A stretch of 64,000 nt of DNA from Umbelopsis ramanniana AG (lineage: Eukaryota > Mucoromycota > Umbelopsidomycetes > Umbelopsidales > Umbelopsidaceae). A program made the translations under genes and the position numbers. Where the stretch lies: positions 124,001 to 188,000 of the forward strand of contig NW_026252107.1 in assembly GCF_025399195.1 (NCBI RefSeq). Reading direction: 5' to 3'. Positions 39,705-51,181 of this stretch are shown here, one piece after another. The notes under the pieces are model-generated. The model saw only the letters and a list, made by a program, of their open reading frames with translations. It ran no database searches and was not told the origin of the DNA. Positions within the stretch are counted from its first letter, which is position 1, and each line of letters opens with the position of its first letter.

Positions 39705-40497
39705 ATGTACATCTTGGATCCAAGCTCATTTTCATTGAAGCATTGTATATAAACTATTTGAACGAAGACTTACGTGAAGGCTTGTGTTGAATGGGGGGTT
39801 ACTACAAAGTCAGTGATGGGATATATATGCGAAATGGATTCGGGTCTAAAGGCGACCTTAACGTCATCGACAGCGAGTGCTGCATATCTAAACATGTTAG
39901 GTAGAGCCTCTTGCAGAGTTCCAACCCCATTTATTGATGACACCGATGACGGTTCAAAGATAGTGACCAATATAGAATGGAAGGATACTTCAAGGACGAA
40001 ACCCCTATGGCGTTAAGTGCCCGCCGCATGGCACACACTCATCATTGTTGGGCATGTTCAGACTGAAAGAGCACCGTCATGATTTTCTGAAGTAGTAAAA
40101 TATAAAGGTTTAATGTTTTCTGCTACAGCGTGCCCTTTATTATATAGTCAAGAGATGTTTCCGCCGAAGCAGGTAACTAATGCGATTTCCTAGGATGCCT
40201 GCGACTTTTAAAGGACGATACTATTCAATATGTGTTGGTATTCCTTATTGCTGCATGATGGAGCTCAGGATCGTATAGGAGCATGTTCAATTTACTAAAA
40301 TACACATATATTCTACTCGCTTGAAGACAACATGCAAAGGAAAGCTTCACCTGTAAACGTACGTACAGCCGAGGTTCAACGCTAAGATACTACAGGTCGG
40401 AAAAGGGAATGTGACAGTCACGATCACAAATTTGGCACTTTTTTTTTTTTTTTCAAAGTGAACCAGATCTTACTTTAGCCCTTCAGTTAACAGCACA
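39705..40497. other. Spacer between the 76-aa gene and NOP16
   Basis: No supported gene. A T15-16 run at about 40439-40453 lies ~45 bp before the NOP16 ATG. Confidence 0.5.
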
Positions 40498-41333
40498 ATG
40501 GCGAATCCTAGACAGAGAAAGATGAACAGATCTGGTAATCGGGTTACCCGAAGGACCGCCAACAAGCATAAGAAGAAGGTCGTCATAACTGTAAGTCAAA
40601 CCATTCTTGCCTGGATTCCGATTGTGAAAACGTACTGATTCAGCTGCAGGGCAATGACATTATAAAAGCCAACTGGGACAAGAAGAAGACGCTGCGACAA
40701 AAGTAAGAGTTAAACCTCATTAATTGAACGAATTTTTAAATTCTCATCCTAACTTTTCCTGTCTAACAGCTACGAAAAGCTCGGTTTGCTCACATCGTTG
40801 AATGGAACAACAGGAGGAAAGGAGATTTTGAATACTGTTAAGCCTGAGGAAGCAGAAGAGCCTACCGAGTTGAAGGAACTTACAGAAGAAGAAATTGAAA
40901 AGTTGAAGAAGACACTCAAGCCTGGTGAAGGTTTTATTCAAAGAGACGACGAAGGCAATGTTGTTCGAATCATTGTTGGTGACAGAAAATCGCACGATGA
41001 GATCCTCGAAGAGGAAGCAGAGAAGGTTGAAGCCAAGACCGACGTTGTTCGAGGTAAGTCATATGCTGCCACCCGGACACTTACTTTTCGTGATGAGTTA
41101 TTTGTGATCTGACCTGTTTTGTTATAGCTCTTGAGGAACAAGCTGCCAATGCACTCGTCGTTGAACGACACCAGACCCAATTCGAATCAGATTGGGTTGC
41201 TCAGCTGATTGCAAAGCATGGAGACGACTACGAGGCCATGTTTTGGGACAAGAAGCTCAATGAATACCAGCAAACCGCTGCTCAACTGAAGAAGAAATGC
41301 CAGAAATACCTTAAATCTAGGTCACAGCAGTAG
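40498..41333 (+). CDS. NOP16: Nucleolar protein NOP16, 60S ribosome assembly
   Basis: Pre-60S assembly factor acting in the nucleolus. Exons 40498..40590, 40650..40702, 40770..41053, 41128..41333; 211 aa, close to the family size. The N terminus is basic (MANPRQRKMNRSG, NKHKKKVVIT), followed by the conserved NWDKKKTLRQNYEKLGL, a long acidic/lysine-rich middle (PEEAEEPTELKELTEEEIEK), and the C-terminal signature FESDWVAQLIAKHGDDYEAM then FWDKKLNEYQQTAAQLKKK. The second exon could instead begin at 40644 (adding LQ), because CAG occurs twice in frame; I chose the later site since it aligns better with ITG-x-WD in yeast. Confidence 0.93.
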
Positions 41334-41629
41334 AATGTTTTTTTTTATGTCATTTTTGTACAATACTGTTTTTGATAAAGCACTATCACATTATTTTTTT
41401 GAATTTATACGATCAGAGTTGGTATTTTTGACAAATTTTTAAGCGTGATTGAAGAAGCTATTGACTTTGGTTACTTGATGTATATTGGCTGGTGCTGCAG
41501 CCTACCTACCAGGCAGAGATCTTTTTGATCCTTCAACAGAAGCTGTACCTTCGCTTAAAACACAGTCACGATTTCTGCCAAAAATCTCGCAGACCTATCC
41601 CTAAGATCCGCTCCATTGCTTACAAAGAC

Positions 41630-44600
41630 ATGGAGAATTCCATTAGACCAAGGCTCGAAGACATAGAGGATGAAGAGGATCTACTCCGTCTTCAGGAAGA
41701 GTTTATCTCTATGAATTCTACACCTGCTGCAAAGGTTATTCGACGGCCACCGCCCGTATTTGGATCAGCTCCAACACCTGCAAAGATAGAGGAGGAGGAG
41801 GATTTGGGTATGCCCGATCTAGAGGACGTTCCAGAACTCGAAGCTGTCCCGGAAAAACGACCAGATAGGAAGATGAAGAGTGGAAAGAAAAAGTCCCTGT
41901 TTGCTTCTCGTCGAGCTCAAGCTTCCAATACTGCGGAGAGCGCGCCAAAGCAGGAGGAGGAGCCGCTCGTTACTAAACGCCTCATTGACGTCAACTCTAT
42001 GCTGGGAAATGTCATCGGCACTGTAAAAGAAAGCATCCCGGAACCGAAGAAAGATGTGGTGAAATTGGATTTTGACCTAGGCTTCGCCAATCGCGCTCGA
42101 CAATCCACTGGATTTCCACAACCTGTACATCGAAGCGAATTCCGAAAGCGAATGGACGAAAAACTCAACAAGGAGAAAGATCAAGCAACCATTTTAAGCG
42201 ACCTACCATCGAAGGATGATGAGGAGTTTGTGAACGAAAAGTATCAAGATATCCACGAAGAGAATACCAACGCCATCAATGCAATGTCGGAGGAGGATAT
42301 TATCGCTGCTCGAGCACAATTGATGGCGTCCATGGACCCGGCTTTGATAGAAAAGTTGATGAAGAGGAAGCCAATGAGTGAGAGAAAAGAAGACACTCCA
42401 TCTGCTTCACCTAATGTCAAAAAGGTACAGTTTTCTGATACCATCGATACTGCCGCGGATGTCATGGAGGAAGATCATCCTATCGCTATGAAGAAGAAAT
42501 ACTTTCAAAATGTCGAGTCTGAACCTGAAAAGATGATTTGGATGGGCATTGGCGAGCAGCAGGATCAAACGACAGATGTACCCAGTTTTTCAAACGCTGC
42601 TGCGCAACTTCGATTTGACTTTGCCGGAAATATTATTACAGATAAATCCGTTCCTGTCCATAAAGGTTTGCATCACCATGGGCAGAATCCGAATGAGGCT
42701 GGCTACACCATCCCGGAATTGTTCCACCTTATGCGAAGTCAAGTATCCTCTCAGCGAGTGATTGTTCTCAATACCATTTCGCGCATCATACAGAAAACCA
42801 AACAGCAAGGTTATGGGCGTTCGATCTCTGGAAACATTTGGTCTTTTATTATATCTGATATGAAAGGCGCTACTTATTTGCGAGCTGCTTTGGACGACAA
42901 ATATACTGGAGCCGTTGCTGCTGCTATCAACGCCCTTGCTTCTCTCATTTGCAACGATGATGATGATATTTCCATGTACAAACATCTTCGTTTTAATTTG
43001 GATAGAGGATATGAGAGGATTTGGCAAATCCCCGCAGGTGAAGTTGACAGCGCCACCTCTGCTTCTGGCCTGGATAAAAAATTTACCAATGCGGTTGATA
43101 CTTTAAACAACACTTCCGCCGATGATGACACCGAGGAACCAGAAGCGAATACAATGGAAGCACACGCCAAATTGGCAGAAAAGGACGTCATATCAGCCTT
43201 AGTACAGATGAACATATTGCCTCGAATTCGCTATCTGTTGGAGCACATGTGTCAACCTGGTGGGCTGGATAGCTGGACCGTTATGCGACTTATTTCCATT
43301 ACTGAACGCTTAGCCAGGACCAGTGATAGCATATGCGAAATGATTGCTGTGGAAGAGCCCAAGATAGTCGACCTGATTGTTAGCCATGGTATTGAAAACA
43401 CACAATGGCCCATCATTTCCTCCAGCCAGTCGTCCAATAAGTCTAATGTTGGTTGGCCATCATTGGAAGCGATTCACTTCTTACACGCTATGGCTGCTGC
43501 CAAAAAACAAATTGCCATCAGTGTTTGTATCGAAACTGGTCATGTTGATAATACGCTTCGTTTCCTCACTTTGTCTCCATCCGCCATGTCCGATCCTTCA
43601 GCTGTCATACACGCTTTTGAGTTACAATTGGCAACGCTCGAATTGTACCGCTTGCTTGCTGCTTATGGTCTCTACTGCCATGTGATGGCTGATCTGGCAC
43701 CAAAAATACCACTGTGGATCATGGCCAAGGATACACTGGATAATGAAAAATGGGACAAGGCGGCAGAACTAACCTACGCAAGAAGTATCTCGGTGATCGC
43801 GCTATTAGAAACGTATCTTCACGATGCATCCGATACTCATCGAACGCTGCCTCAACATGATATCTGCTGGGCGCAACCAATGGCTTTCCATGAACTAATT
43901 GTTTCCATCCTAAAGAAGAGTGCTGCCGATTTGGTGTCTATTAGTACAAAAAAGGATACGGATCTTCAAGACGATGCACAACTCAGCCTCATAGCAGTCT
44001 CCATTGGCTATCTTGCGACGTGGTGTCGATATCTGGATTCTAATCCTCCCGCTGATAAACAAATCGTTGAGGATACCTGGGTTGCTATTGCTGATAGCCT
44101 TCTTCAGTCGAGCTGGCTCTCGGCGTTGGAACGTCTTTTGGACCATCTTGGACAGTCATGGCCAAGCCGTCCACAACCTGTGCAGTACACCAACCTTTCC
44201 GGGATATACGGGCCGGACACTCTGGATCACTACAAATGCTTAAGCAAGAGAGATATTGTGCTTGATGTTGTGGCTAGATTTAGTCAGCTGCTGGGATCAT
44301 ATGGTAGGATTCCATTAGCCAACATCGCGCAACAAGCATGTGAATGGTTAATACATGATCAGGTTGCACACATTATGATCGACCAAATTGCGAAACTCTA
44401 TCTCGGTGCACACCATACCAGTTTCAGTTGGATGGAAAGCCGACACACTCGAAAGTATCCAGCTCAGACTGTATGGTCACACCTTTATTCTGTAACCAGT
44501 TTGACATTGAGTACACGTGCATTACCTAAATCAACTATAGAGCCCATGTCGATCTTAGCTGGTTTTTTCATGCACAAATCATCCAGCGGAGATGAGTGGC

Positions 44601-45661
44601 CAGTTCAATGGATTCTAAACCACGTTCTTTCAACGTCTTCAACGACTGAAAAGGAAAGCAATGATGATGGTGTACTATTACCGTTCTACAAGGAATGTAT
44701 TGGGTCGGACGCTAAGTTGCAAGAATCCAAAGGTCTGTTCTTACATGATGGAAGGTTCATCGAAACCATGGTGCAAAGCGGTATTCAAGATACTAAAATA
44801 CCTCATAATGTGTTGGCATTGTTATTGTCTCCCATTGACGAGCTCTATCACGCGGATAAGTCGGAGATACTTCGAGACTTGCCACATGGCTACAATGCCA
44901 CGGAGCCTAATATTGTCACAGCAGCGTTGGACAAAACGCTTCAAATCTATAAACTGTTTAGTGGACACCAAGATTTAACCACTGTAGCCGTTTCACTCAT
45001 GAAGCTGTTCCTTCTTGGCGAGAGATCAGGTCGAAACGTCCAAGTGGAAGTGGGTTTTGGCCATCCGGAGGATGGACAAGACTTGTTCCGCGACAGCAAT
45101 GTGACGTTAAGAATCCAAGAGTGGCTGAATTGCATGTCAGCTGCACAGCTGCATGCATCATTGCAGGAAGCTTGGTCCGACAGTTCGTGTCATGTCCGAA
45201 AAGCGGCTGTACCATTTTACCAGTTCTATCAGGACTTTGCCGCTCAATACGCTGCCATATCTTATGGTGATCGCTCCTTTGCCAGACTCTTGTTGCTTCC
45301 GCTGATGTCCAGCTGTCCAATCGATTACAAACATCATCTGTGGAACGATTTGATTGATACCCTACCGACCATTCGTGTCCCCATCACGGACTTACTGGGA
45401 GGAGTTCAAGCGTATGTACAGCCTCCTGAACAAAATGAAAGCATTTTGCGAGATATGCTTCTGGCCGTTTGCACGAGGAAAGTGTCCAAAGTCGATATGA
45501 ATGGTGGTGAAAATGGTGCATTGTATTGGCTCGCGTTGCACCATCTGAGATTTGCATATTCCAACCATACTACCCCACCTTCTCTTTTGCGAGACTTGCA
45601 AGTGTTACAGCCTCTTTTTGACCAGCCGTTTCCTTCGGAATTAGCTAACACGAGTATTTAG
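41630..45661 (+). CDS. RPAP1: RNA polymerase II-associated protein 1 (RPAP1)
   Basis: Large factor needed for assembly and nuclear import of RNA polymerase II. A single uninterrupted 4-kb exon of 1343 aa, striking among such intron-rich neighbours. MENSIRPRLEDIEDEEDLLR is the usual RPAP1 N-terminal opening; the frame stays open upstream to 41492 but that stretch lacks conservation, so ATG 41630 is preferred. The RPAP1_N region includes NAMSEEDIIAARAQLMASMD and PALIEKLMKRK. The RPAP1_C signature is AAQLRFDFAGNIITDKSVPV, HKGLHHHGQNPNEAGYTIPE, LFHLMRSQVSSQRVIVLNTI. The rest is a long helical, HEAT/ARM-like region ending in LRDLQVLQPLFDQPFPSE. Confidence 0.93.
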   Translation: MENSIRPRLEDIEDEEDLLRLQEEFISMNSTPAAKVIRRPPPVFGSAPTPAKIEEEEDLGMPDLEDVPELEAVPEKRPDRKMKSGKKKSLFASRRAQASNTAESAPKQEEEPLVTKRLIDVNSMLGNVIGTVKESIPEPKKDVVKLDFDLGFANRARQSTGFPQPVHRSEFRKRMDEKLNKEKDQATILSDLPSKDDEEFVNEKYQDIHEENTNAINAMSEEDIIAARAQLMASMDPALIEKLMKRKPMSERKEDTPSASPNVKKVQFSDTIDTAADVMEEDHPIAMKKKYFQNVESEPEKMIWMGIGEQQDQTTDVPSFSNAAAQLRFDFAGNIITDKSVPVHKGLHHHGQNPNEAGYTIPELFHLMRSQVSSQRVIVLNTISRIIQKTKQQGYGRSISGNIWSFIISDMKGATYLRAALDDKYTGAVAAAINALASLICNDDDDISMYKHLRFNLDRGYERIWQIPAGEVDSATSASGLDKKFTNAVDTLNNTSADDDTEEPEANTMEAHAKLAEKDVISALVQMNILPRIRYLLEHMCQPGGLDSWTVMRLISITERLARTSDSICEMIAVEEPKIVDLIVSHGIENTQWPIISSSQSSNKSNVGWPSLEAIHFLHAMAAAKKQIAISVCIETGHVDNTLRFLTLSPSAMSDPSAVIHAFELQLATLELYRLLAAYGLYCHVMADLAPKIPLWIMAKDTLDNEKWDKAAELTYARSISVIALLETYLHDASDTHRTLPQHDICWAQPMAFHELIVSILKKSAADLVSISTKKDTDLQDDAQLSLIAVSIGYLATWCRYLDSNPPADKQIVEDTWVAIADSLLQSSWLSALERLLDHLGQSWPSRPQPVQYTNLSGIYGPDTLDHYKCLSKRDIVLDVVARFSQLLGSYGRIPLANIAQQACEWLIHDQVAHIMIDQIAKLYLGAHHTSFSWMESRHTRKYPAQTVWSHLYSVTSLTLSTRALPKSTIEPMSILAGFFMHKSSSGDEWPVQWILNHVLSTSSTTEKESNDDGVLLPFYKECIGSDAKLQESKGLFLHDGRFIETMVQSGIQDTKIPHNVLALLLSPIDELYHADKSEILRDLPHGYNATEPNIVTAALDKTLQIYKLFSGHQDLTTVAVSLMKLFLLGERSGRNVQVEVGFGHPEDGQDLFRDSNVTLRIQEWLNCMSAAQLHASLQEAWSDSSCHVRKAAVPFYQFYQDFAAQYAAISYGDRSFARLLLLPLMSSCPIDYKHHLWNDLIDTLPTIRVPITDLLGGVQAYVQPPEQNESILRDMLLAVCTRKVSKVDMNGGENGALYWLALHHLRFAYSNHTTPPSLLRDLQVLQPLFDQPFPSELANTSI

Positions 45662-46827
45662 ATGCATTACGTGTGTTTATGTTTGATTGAACCAAAATAA
45701 AAACATCGTAGGCACAAGAAAAAGAAAAACAAAAGAGAAATGGAAGTTCCCTTCTTTTTTTTCTTGAGGGTTCTTCGTCTCTCGATAGCTGCAACATGTC
45801 ACAACAGTGTAACGAAACGGGTTGTTGCATACATGGGGACCGGACATTAATGCATTCCATTACAGTGTGTCCTACATGAACCAGCTTTTTAAAAATGCGA
45901 ATGATAAAGAACTCATGATCATACTTTTTCTGTATGATACCGCACTGGGAAAACTTACAAGAAATCGATATGCATGTTTAGGCTGGCGTTATTTGTCGGT
46001 TTACTCACGCAGCAAACGATGAGCACCACGCATTTTGAGGCTCAAAGGATATTTCGCCCGGTTATAAAAAAATTGGCACGGAAGGGCATGCTACTGTACT
46101 GCACACATGATCCGCGCCGTTTTCTTTTCCAAAACCATGTTGTTTGTACAGCCCATATTAAAAAGAAAAAGATGTAAGGGGGTTTTTCAATAGAAAAGTC
46201 AGCTATCAACTACATGTCAGTTACCACTCTTTTCTAGGGCTGACACACAACAGAAATTCCGCCCAGTGTAAACGCACGGAATAAGTTTTGCCGTAGTTAC
46301 GTTTAGAAGCCAGACAATCGCATATCCCACAAAATGTGCAGTTCAATCAAATCAACACCATGCAAAACAGAGTTCTCTCCCATTATAGCACCATGGAACT
46401 TTAAAAAATCGGGGTAGGTAGGTTATAAAAATTGGGGAGTTGGACCGCAAAAGAGAGCATGTGGCAATCATCATCTTGCATTGCATCAATCAAACTCACT
46501 TTGAACCAAACCCTACCGACGCTTTTTTTTTTTTTTTCCTCCTCCATCCACCTCTTTCCGTCATGAAATATAAAAGGTACAAAAACAAACACGAGACAGT
46601 GAACAAATATAGCAAGGTCATTGCGGAGGGCCATAGAAAGTAAGTCAGTGTAGGCACGGAAAAGCTGGTTATACTCATATTATGTCCGGTTATGAATCAC
46701 ATAAAAGGAAGGAATGAATGAAATAAAAAAAAAAATCTCCTTTCATTTTCGTTCCTTCCCTTTTTCCATTCTCTCTTTAAATTCAAAAAGGTTATACCCC
46801 CACTCAACTCGTCCTTCTCTCCATAGC
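45662..46827. other. 1.2-kb spacer between RPAP1 and the zinc-ribbon gene
   Basis: A/T-rich with a T15 run at about 46524-46538. TATAAAAGG near 46569-46577 may be the TATA box of the next gene, in which case a leader intron 46640..46826 (GTAAGT...CCATAG) is likely. Otherwise no gene. Confidence 0.45.
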
Positions 46828-47121
46828 ATGTCACCGACAAGGAAGACTGCCGAATTAACTGATGGAGTGATTTGCGGAACTTGCGATACTGCCCTCTCCT
46901 CTGACTGGTTCTGCTCTCGTTGCCACCGCAAGTGCAGTACCTGCAATCGCTACATGGTTCAGGATGACGATTTCTGTTCGCGATGCTGGACATCAGCCAC
47001 TGGATCGATCCAACCTAAACTGACTCAAAAAGAGTATTCCAATGCAATGATAGATTTTGTTCAGGAACAATTGATGGTCATTCCCCTTGTCGACGACCGC
47101 AGGCCAGGAAGACAATGTTAA
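46828..47121 (+). CDS. Small double zinc-ribbon protein, 97 aa, unknown
   Basis: Eight cysteines form four CxxC knuckles at residues 16/19, 29/32, 36/39 and 50/53 (ICGTCDTALSSDWFCSRC, then CSTCNRYMVQDDDFCSRCW), enough for two zinc ribbons. A short helical tail follows (QKEYSNAMIDFVQEQLMV). The nearest ATG follows a CCATAG acceptor by one base. An upstream exon 46563..46639 (MKYKRYKNKHETVNKYSK) would join in phase and give 123 aa, but its first bases also look like a TATA box. I cannot name a family or partner; zinc binding is inferred from cysteine spacing. Confidence 0.75.
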   Translation: MSPTRKTAELTDGVICGTCDTALSSDWFCSRCHRKCSTCNRYMVQDDDFCSRCWTSATGSIQPKLTQKEYSNAMIDFVQEQLMVIPLVDDRRPGRQC

Positions 47122-47997
47122 ACTCATACCTTTCTTATCACTTAGTACTATAAGCACGCTCCCGCTATGTATATTTTCTCTGAATGTTTTTTTTTGCCCT
47201 CGCCTTCCACCTAAAATTCGCACAATTCTATTGTGGTTTTTTTTATTTTTATTTCAAGATGTCTGCTGTGGACAATTGAAAAATGGTACCTTTCCTCAAT
47301 TTCTGTCGTCCTCATTGTTCAGAGGCGCTCTTTGAATTTAAAGCTGTATGTCCTCAATCTCTAAAAAAAATAATTACGATTTGATGCAGATTTGTTCCTT
47401 TCGTGCTTGGACGGAGTTTTATCAGTACACAAATAATTGTAATGTTTCATCCTGCAACATTCTGTTGTTGTGTTGCTTTTGTGGCAAAATATTCACAGGA
47501 TACGACAAGAAAAGTGTCCTCCATCGTACGACGGCCGAAACCCCATCCCCATGACGAAACTGCATTCCATTTGTCTGATGATACTGCCTAAGGTTTGTGC
47601 GCAGTATTGTCATACGCTGCAATTAATCGTGAGTTAAACGGCCTTTGTCCAACATCACTTTTTTTTTAACACGCCTACTTGGCATTACACACGCATGGAA
47701 ACATAGTCAGACAACAGCTTTTGTGATGCATGAGACAATTTACCTCGTTCGGCTGTGATCACGCAAAACGATAAGCAGCCAAGGTGCTCGCCATACGCTG
47801 TTGGTAATGGATGCGTTTATTATGGAACGTGTGTGTGAGAAAAAAAAATGGATATCACCGTTCATAGAATACCGTTCTCCACATCATGCTAAGTAGTTCT
47901 GTTGTACACAAATTTTTTGAAGGAGATATGGTCTCTCAAATCATAAAAAAAATGCCTACTAGTTTATCGCTAGTAATAATAGGTAGATCAGGTATGC
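47122..47997. other. Convergent spacer between the zinc-ribbon gene and URC4
   Basis: Two 3' UTRs and A/T-rich filler with T and A runs. Short ORFs at 47348-47622 have no recognisable content. Confidence 0.5.
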
Positions 47998-49706
47998 CTA
48001 GAACATGGTGTTCTTCTCGATCTAGTGCATGTTATTGTCAGTGAATGAGATGGCTATCGAATATTTATCCCCAGACTAGCTTACTTTAATAACGATAGGC
48101 GGCTCTTGAGTATTTGGCCTAGAAATCTCCGCCAGCTCCCGTCCAGCCTGCGCATGTCAAATATGTCAGTATCGACAATATAAAGCTTTGGGTAGGTTCG
48201 CCCCCCATCCACTTATGAGTAACCAGTTACTTACGTTCCAGATGCCTCCTTCGAGGATTTGTGATAATGACAAGTTCTTCCTGGATTTGAGTTTGTCGCG
48301 CACCTTAGACGCTATCATCTCACTATAGGTGATAGTCAGCGCTCGCCATTCAATAACCACAGGGTCGCTAATATCAAACATGGGGGTGACTTCCATCTTG
48401 GGTTGCCCCGGTAACAGAGAGTTACGTCGGTAGTTGGACAGACCCGACTCCAGATCTCCTTTTTTCAAGGTAAGAAATCCGGTATCCAGAAGCAAGCCAC
48501 CTGGTTGTAAGAGGTTGGTTTGGTATGATAAAACGTGTTTAATATGCACAACAGAATATTATGTTACCATTAGGGTAGTCGGTCAGTGGAGTGAGTTGAT
48601 CTTTGCCATCCACTGTGATACCGAGTTGAGTTTCAAGTACTTCAACGATGGAGTAGCAAAGCCATTGGGTGGTGGTGTGGAAGGGCACATAGGGATCCGA
48701 AAAGCCAGCAGATCTCAACGCTTCGCATGGCCACACATCGCCAACCGATCTTCCTTCAACCGGTGAGCCTTGTGCCCATAGTTCTCCCAGCAAGATAGCC
48801 ACAGACCATAGCGTCTCCATTTGAATCACAGTACCTTTACTTGAACGAACGGTGGAAGGATGCGACAAGATGTAATCTGGAAAGGAGAGCGATCGTCAGT
48901 GATCATCCATGGTTTGACATATTATGGTAAAATTGCAGGTCATATAAATAAATAGATCTTTTACCTAGCATATTTCCAGGTCGAGAAGATGACTTATCAT
49001 TACCCGAAAAAATGTTGGAATAATCCTTCATTGTTTCCGTGACATGTTGTATCAGATTGATTCGATCTTCGAGGCCAATCAAAGTATTTTTTGCATTCAA
49101 CTGAAATCCGCTGGCCAAGTCGTCGAGAGTCAAGTCTGCTAATGCCGATGCTGCAGAAGAGTGTAGGACAGTCAGAGGGTGGACAAAGCGGGTATTCAAC
49201 TGAACTCTTTTTTTTCTTTTTTTATAAACTTTACCATCGACGCGATTAGGATCACCAGGATCACTAGAAAAGAGACCAGACTTGAAAAGATCAAGTACAG
49301 CAATAGCAATCCCCTCGGTTCGCTTGTGAGTTCTTCCGGTTGATTTTTCTTGGTACGCCCAGTGATGCAGAGGATTTACGTCAAGTAGTACACTCATAAC
49401 ACACAGGTCAATAAGACGTTTAGCCTTCTCTGTTGGAGTCACTGATGCCCAAGAGGACTCCAGCTGTTTTATTCTTGGCTTTCCACCCACTTCAAAGTGT
49501 CTCCATCTTGAATGCGATGGCATATCGCTCGGATCGTCAAAGTCTCGCTTGACCAGCAACGTGACAAATCGTACAACTTCTTCCATTTTCCCTAGATCGA
49601 TGTCAAAATGCTGTAACCTGCCTGATTGAACGATGTGCTGCATCTGCTTGGTCTGCTCACGTACTGAGCGTAAGCTCAGTAAGTAGTCAGCTTTCACGGC
49701 CATCAT
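47998..49706 (-). CDS. URC4: Uracil catabolism protein URC4 (DUF1688 family)
   Basis: Member of the fungal URC uracil-degradation pathway; its exact reaction is not known to me. Exons on the complement: 49235..49706, 48965..49150, 48568..48876, 48235..48500, 48085..48147, 47998..48021; 439 aa, the family size. Conserved blocks are ADYLLSLRSVREQTKQM, HSRWRHFEVGGKPRIKQLES, KAKRLIDLCVMSVLLDVNPL, GLFSSDPGDPNRVDASALAD, LDYILSHPSTV, SVGDVWPCEALRS, VIEWRALTITYSEM and LSLSQILEGGIWNAGREL. Reading through the last donor would end in KVS; splicing to a 24-nt terminal exon gives IEKNTMF, matching the short C terminus usual in this family. The gene is divergent from an isochorismatase-fold gene 456 bp away. 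Confidence 0.93.
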
Positions 49707-50162
49707 GATGGATAAAAAAGGGCAACTGAGGACCTTAAAGGAGAGAGAAGAAGGACAAGGGTAAAAGAGAGAGAGCGAGAAAAAAAAAAAAAAGGAATCT
49801 CTGTGTTTATTGTGATTTTCGCTTTGGCCCGCCTCGAGAGCGCCTTGATTTTGACGATCGTTACCAATTGTGTGTCCCACCGAGGGGGATTCAAGGCAGT
49901 CGATGCTAGTACAACAGCCACATTTAGCTTTTTGTTCTTCTGCTGAACTCCCTTTGAACATAATATACCGACCTGTTAATAGTAAGGGAAGACTGGCTGG
50001 ATGGGGGGGGGACAGCCATAGTGAAACTGCCTGCCCGCCTTTTTTCTCTGAGCCCAGGTCCGAAAGTCAAACCACGTGACAGATGCAGCTTTGACTAACC
50101 CTGCCTAGTGGCGATGCCGGACTTCAACTCAAACCCTGCCCTGTGAGAGTCACTTTTTAAAC
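49707..50162. promoter_or_regulatory. Shared divergent promoter region, URC4 and isochorismatase-like gene
   Basis: A 456-bp spacer between two divergent starts. It contains a GATAA at 49711-49715 beside the URC4 start and a CACGTG E-box at 50073-50078, 85 bp before the other ATG. A-tract at about 49780-49792. GATA sites often mediate nitrogen control in fungi, but one site is weak evidence. Confidence 0.4.
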
Positions 50163-51063
50163 ATGTCCATCTCCAAGATCGCTCGCATCGCTCCCCAATC
50201 CACCGCTGTATTTGTATGCGACATTCAAGAAAAGTTTCGTGGCCGTATCTGGCAGTTTCCATCCGTCATATCGGTTGCCGGAAAAATGGTAAGCTCCCAC
50301 TTGTGGGGTCTACACAAGAGCCAATTTTATATATCCCATTATGTAACCGAAACTATCTCAACAAGATTAAAGCTGCTCGAACCCTGGATATGCCAGTCTA
50401 TGTCACCGAACAATACCCCAAAGGTAAATTCATAATCCATCAATACCCTGGTGTACAAATCCATATTTTTTTCTCACATTGTCTCTCCAGGTCTAGGCGC
50501 TACCGTTTCCGAACTCGACGTGTCGGATGCCAAAGCAGTGTTGCCAAAGACCAAGTTTAGCATGTACTTACCTGAAGTTGCAGAGTCATTAAAGCAGAAC
50601 AACATCAAATCCGTCATTCTTTTCGGTATTGAGGTATAGACAATTTCAATTGTGCACAGTTGGGTCATATCCTACGGGACACTAAAAGTTCACATCTTCT
50701 TTTAGAGCCATGTCTGTGTCCTTCAAACTGCTTTGGATTTGCTGGAAAATAACGTTGATGTTCATGTGCTATCGGATGGTGTTTCGTCTCAAAATCACCC
50801 AGAAATTGATATTGCCTTGGCTGTAAGTTCCCAATCCTCTTTTGCTGGAAATCCAACTTTCTGTTCACTAATCGGACATTGCGTTCACCTAGAGAATGAG
50901 ACAGGCAGGTGCAGTCATCACCACTTCCGAGTCCATACTATTCCAGCTTGTCAGAGATGCCAAGCACGAAAAGTTCAAGGGCATCCAAGACATCGTCAAG
51001 GAATACCAGGAGGCAACCAAAGTCAACAAATTGCTTTTCAAGCACACCACTGCCAATTTGTAA
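50163..51063 (+). CDS. Isochorismatase-fold cysteine hydrolase (ISOC1/2-like)
   Basis: Exons 50163..50288, 50366..50423, 50491..50633, 50706..50822, 50893..51063; 204 aa. The fold's catalytic triad is visible: Asp20 ([11 protein letters not shown]), Lys83 (PKTKFSMY) and Cys113 ([14 protein letters not shown]). The [16 protein letters not shown] stretch and overall order resemble animal ISOC1/ISOC2 and fungal mitochondrial hydrolases of unknown substrate rather than true isochorismatase. It has no obvious signal peptide. The divergent neighbour URC4 and the use of an isochorismatase-fold amidohydrolase (RutB) in bacterial pyrimidine breakdown suggest an amidase step in pyrimidine catabolism, which is inference only. 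The exon-2 acceptor (ACAAG) is weak but fixed by [14 protein letters not shown]. Confidence 0.88.
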
Positions 51064-51181
51064 AAGCAAGCCAATCGTGTAATAATGAATCTTTTGTTCC
51101 TCTCATCGTCAGTTCAGTTCTATTTACATGCAGTCAATGATGGGGTGGACGGAAGGGGGATATTACGGTGGTGGTTGTCTT

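Noticed and set aside
41492..41629. In-frame extension of RPAP1 upstream of ATG 41630
   Set aside because: It begins at a non-ATG codon, follows leader-like A/T-rich DNA, and the conserved RPAP1 opening begins at 41630.
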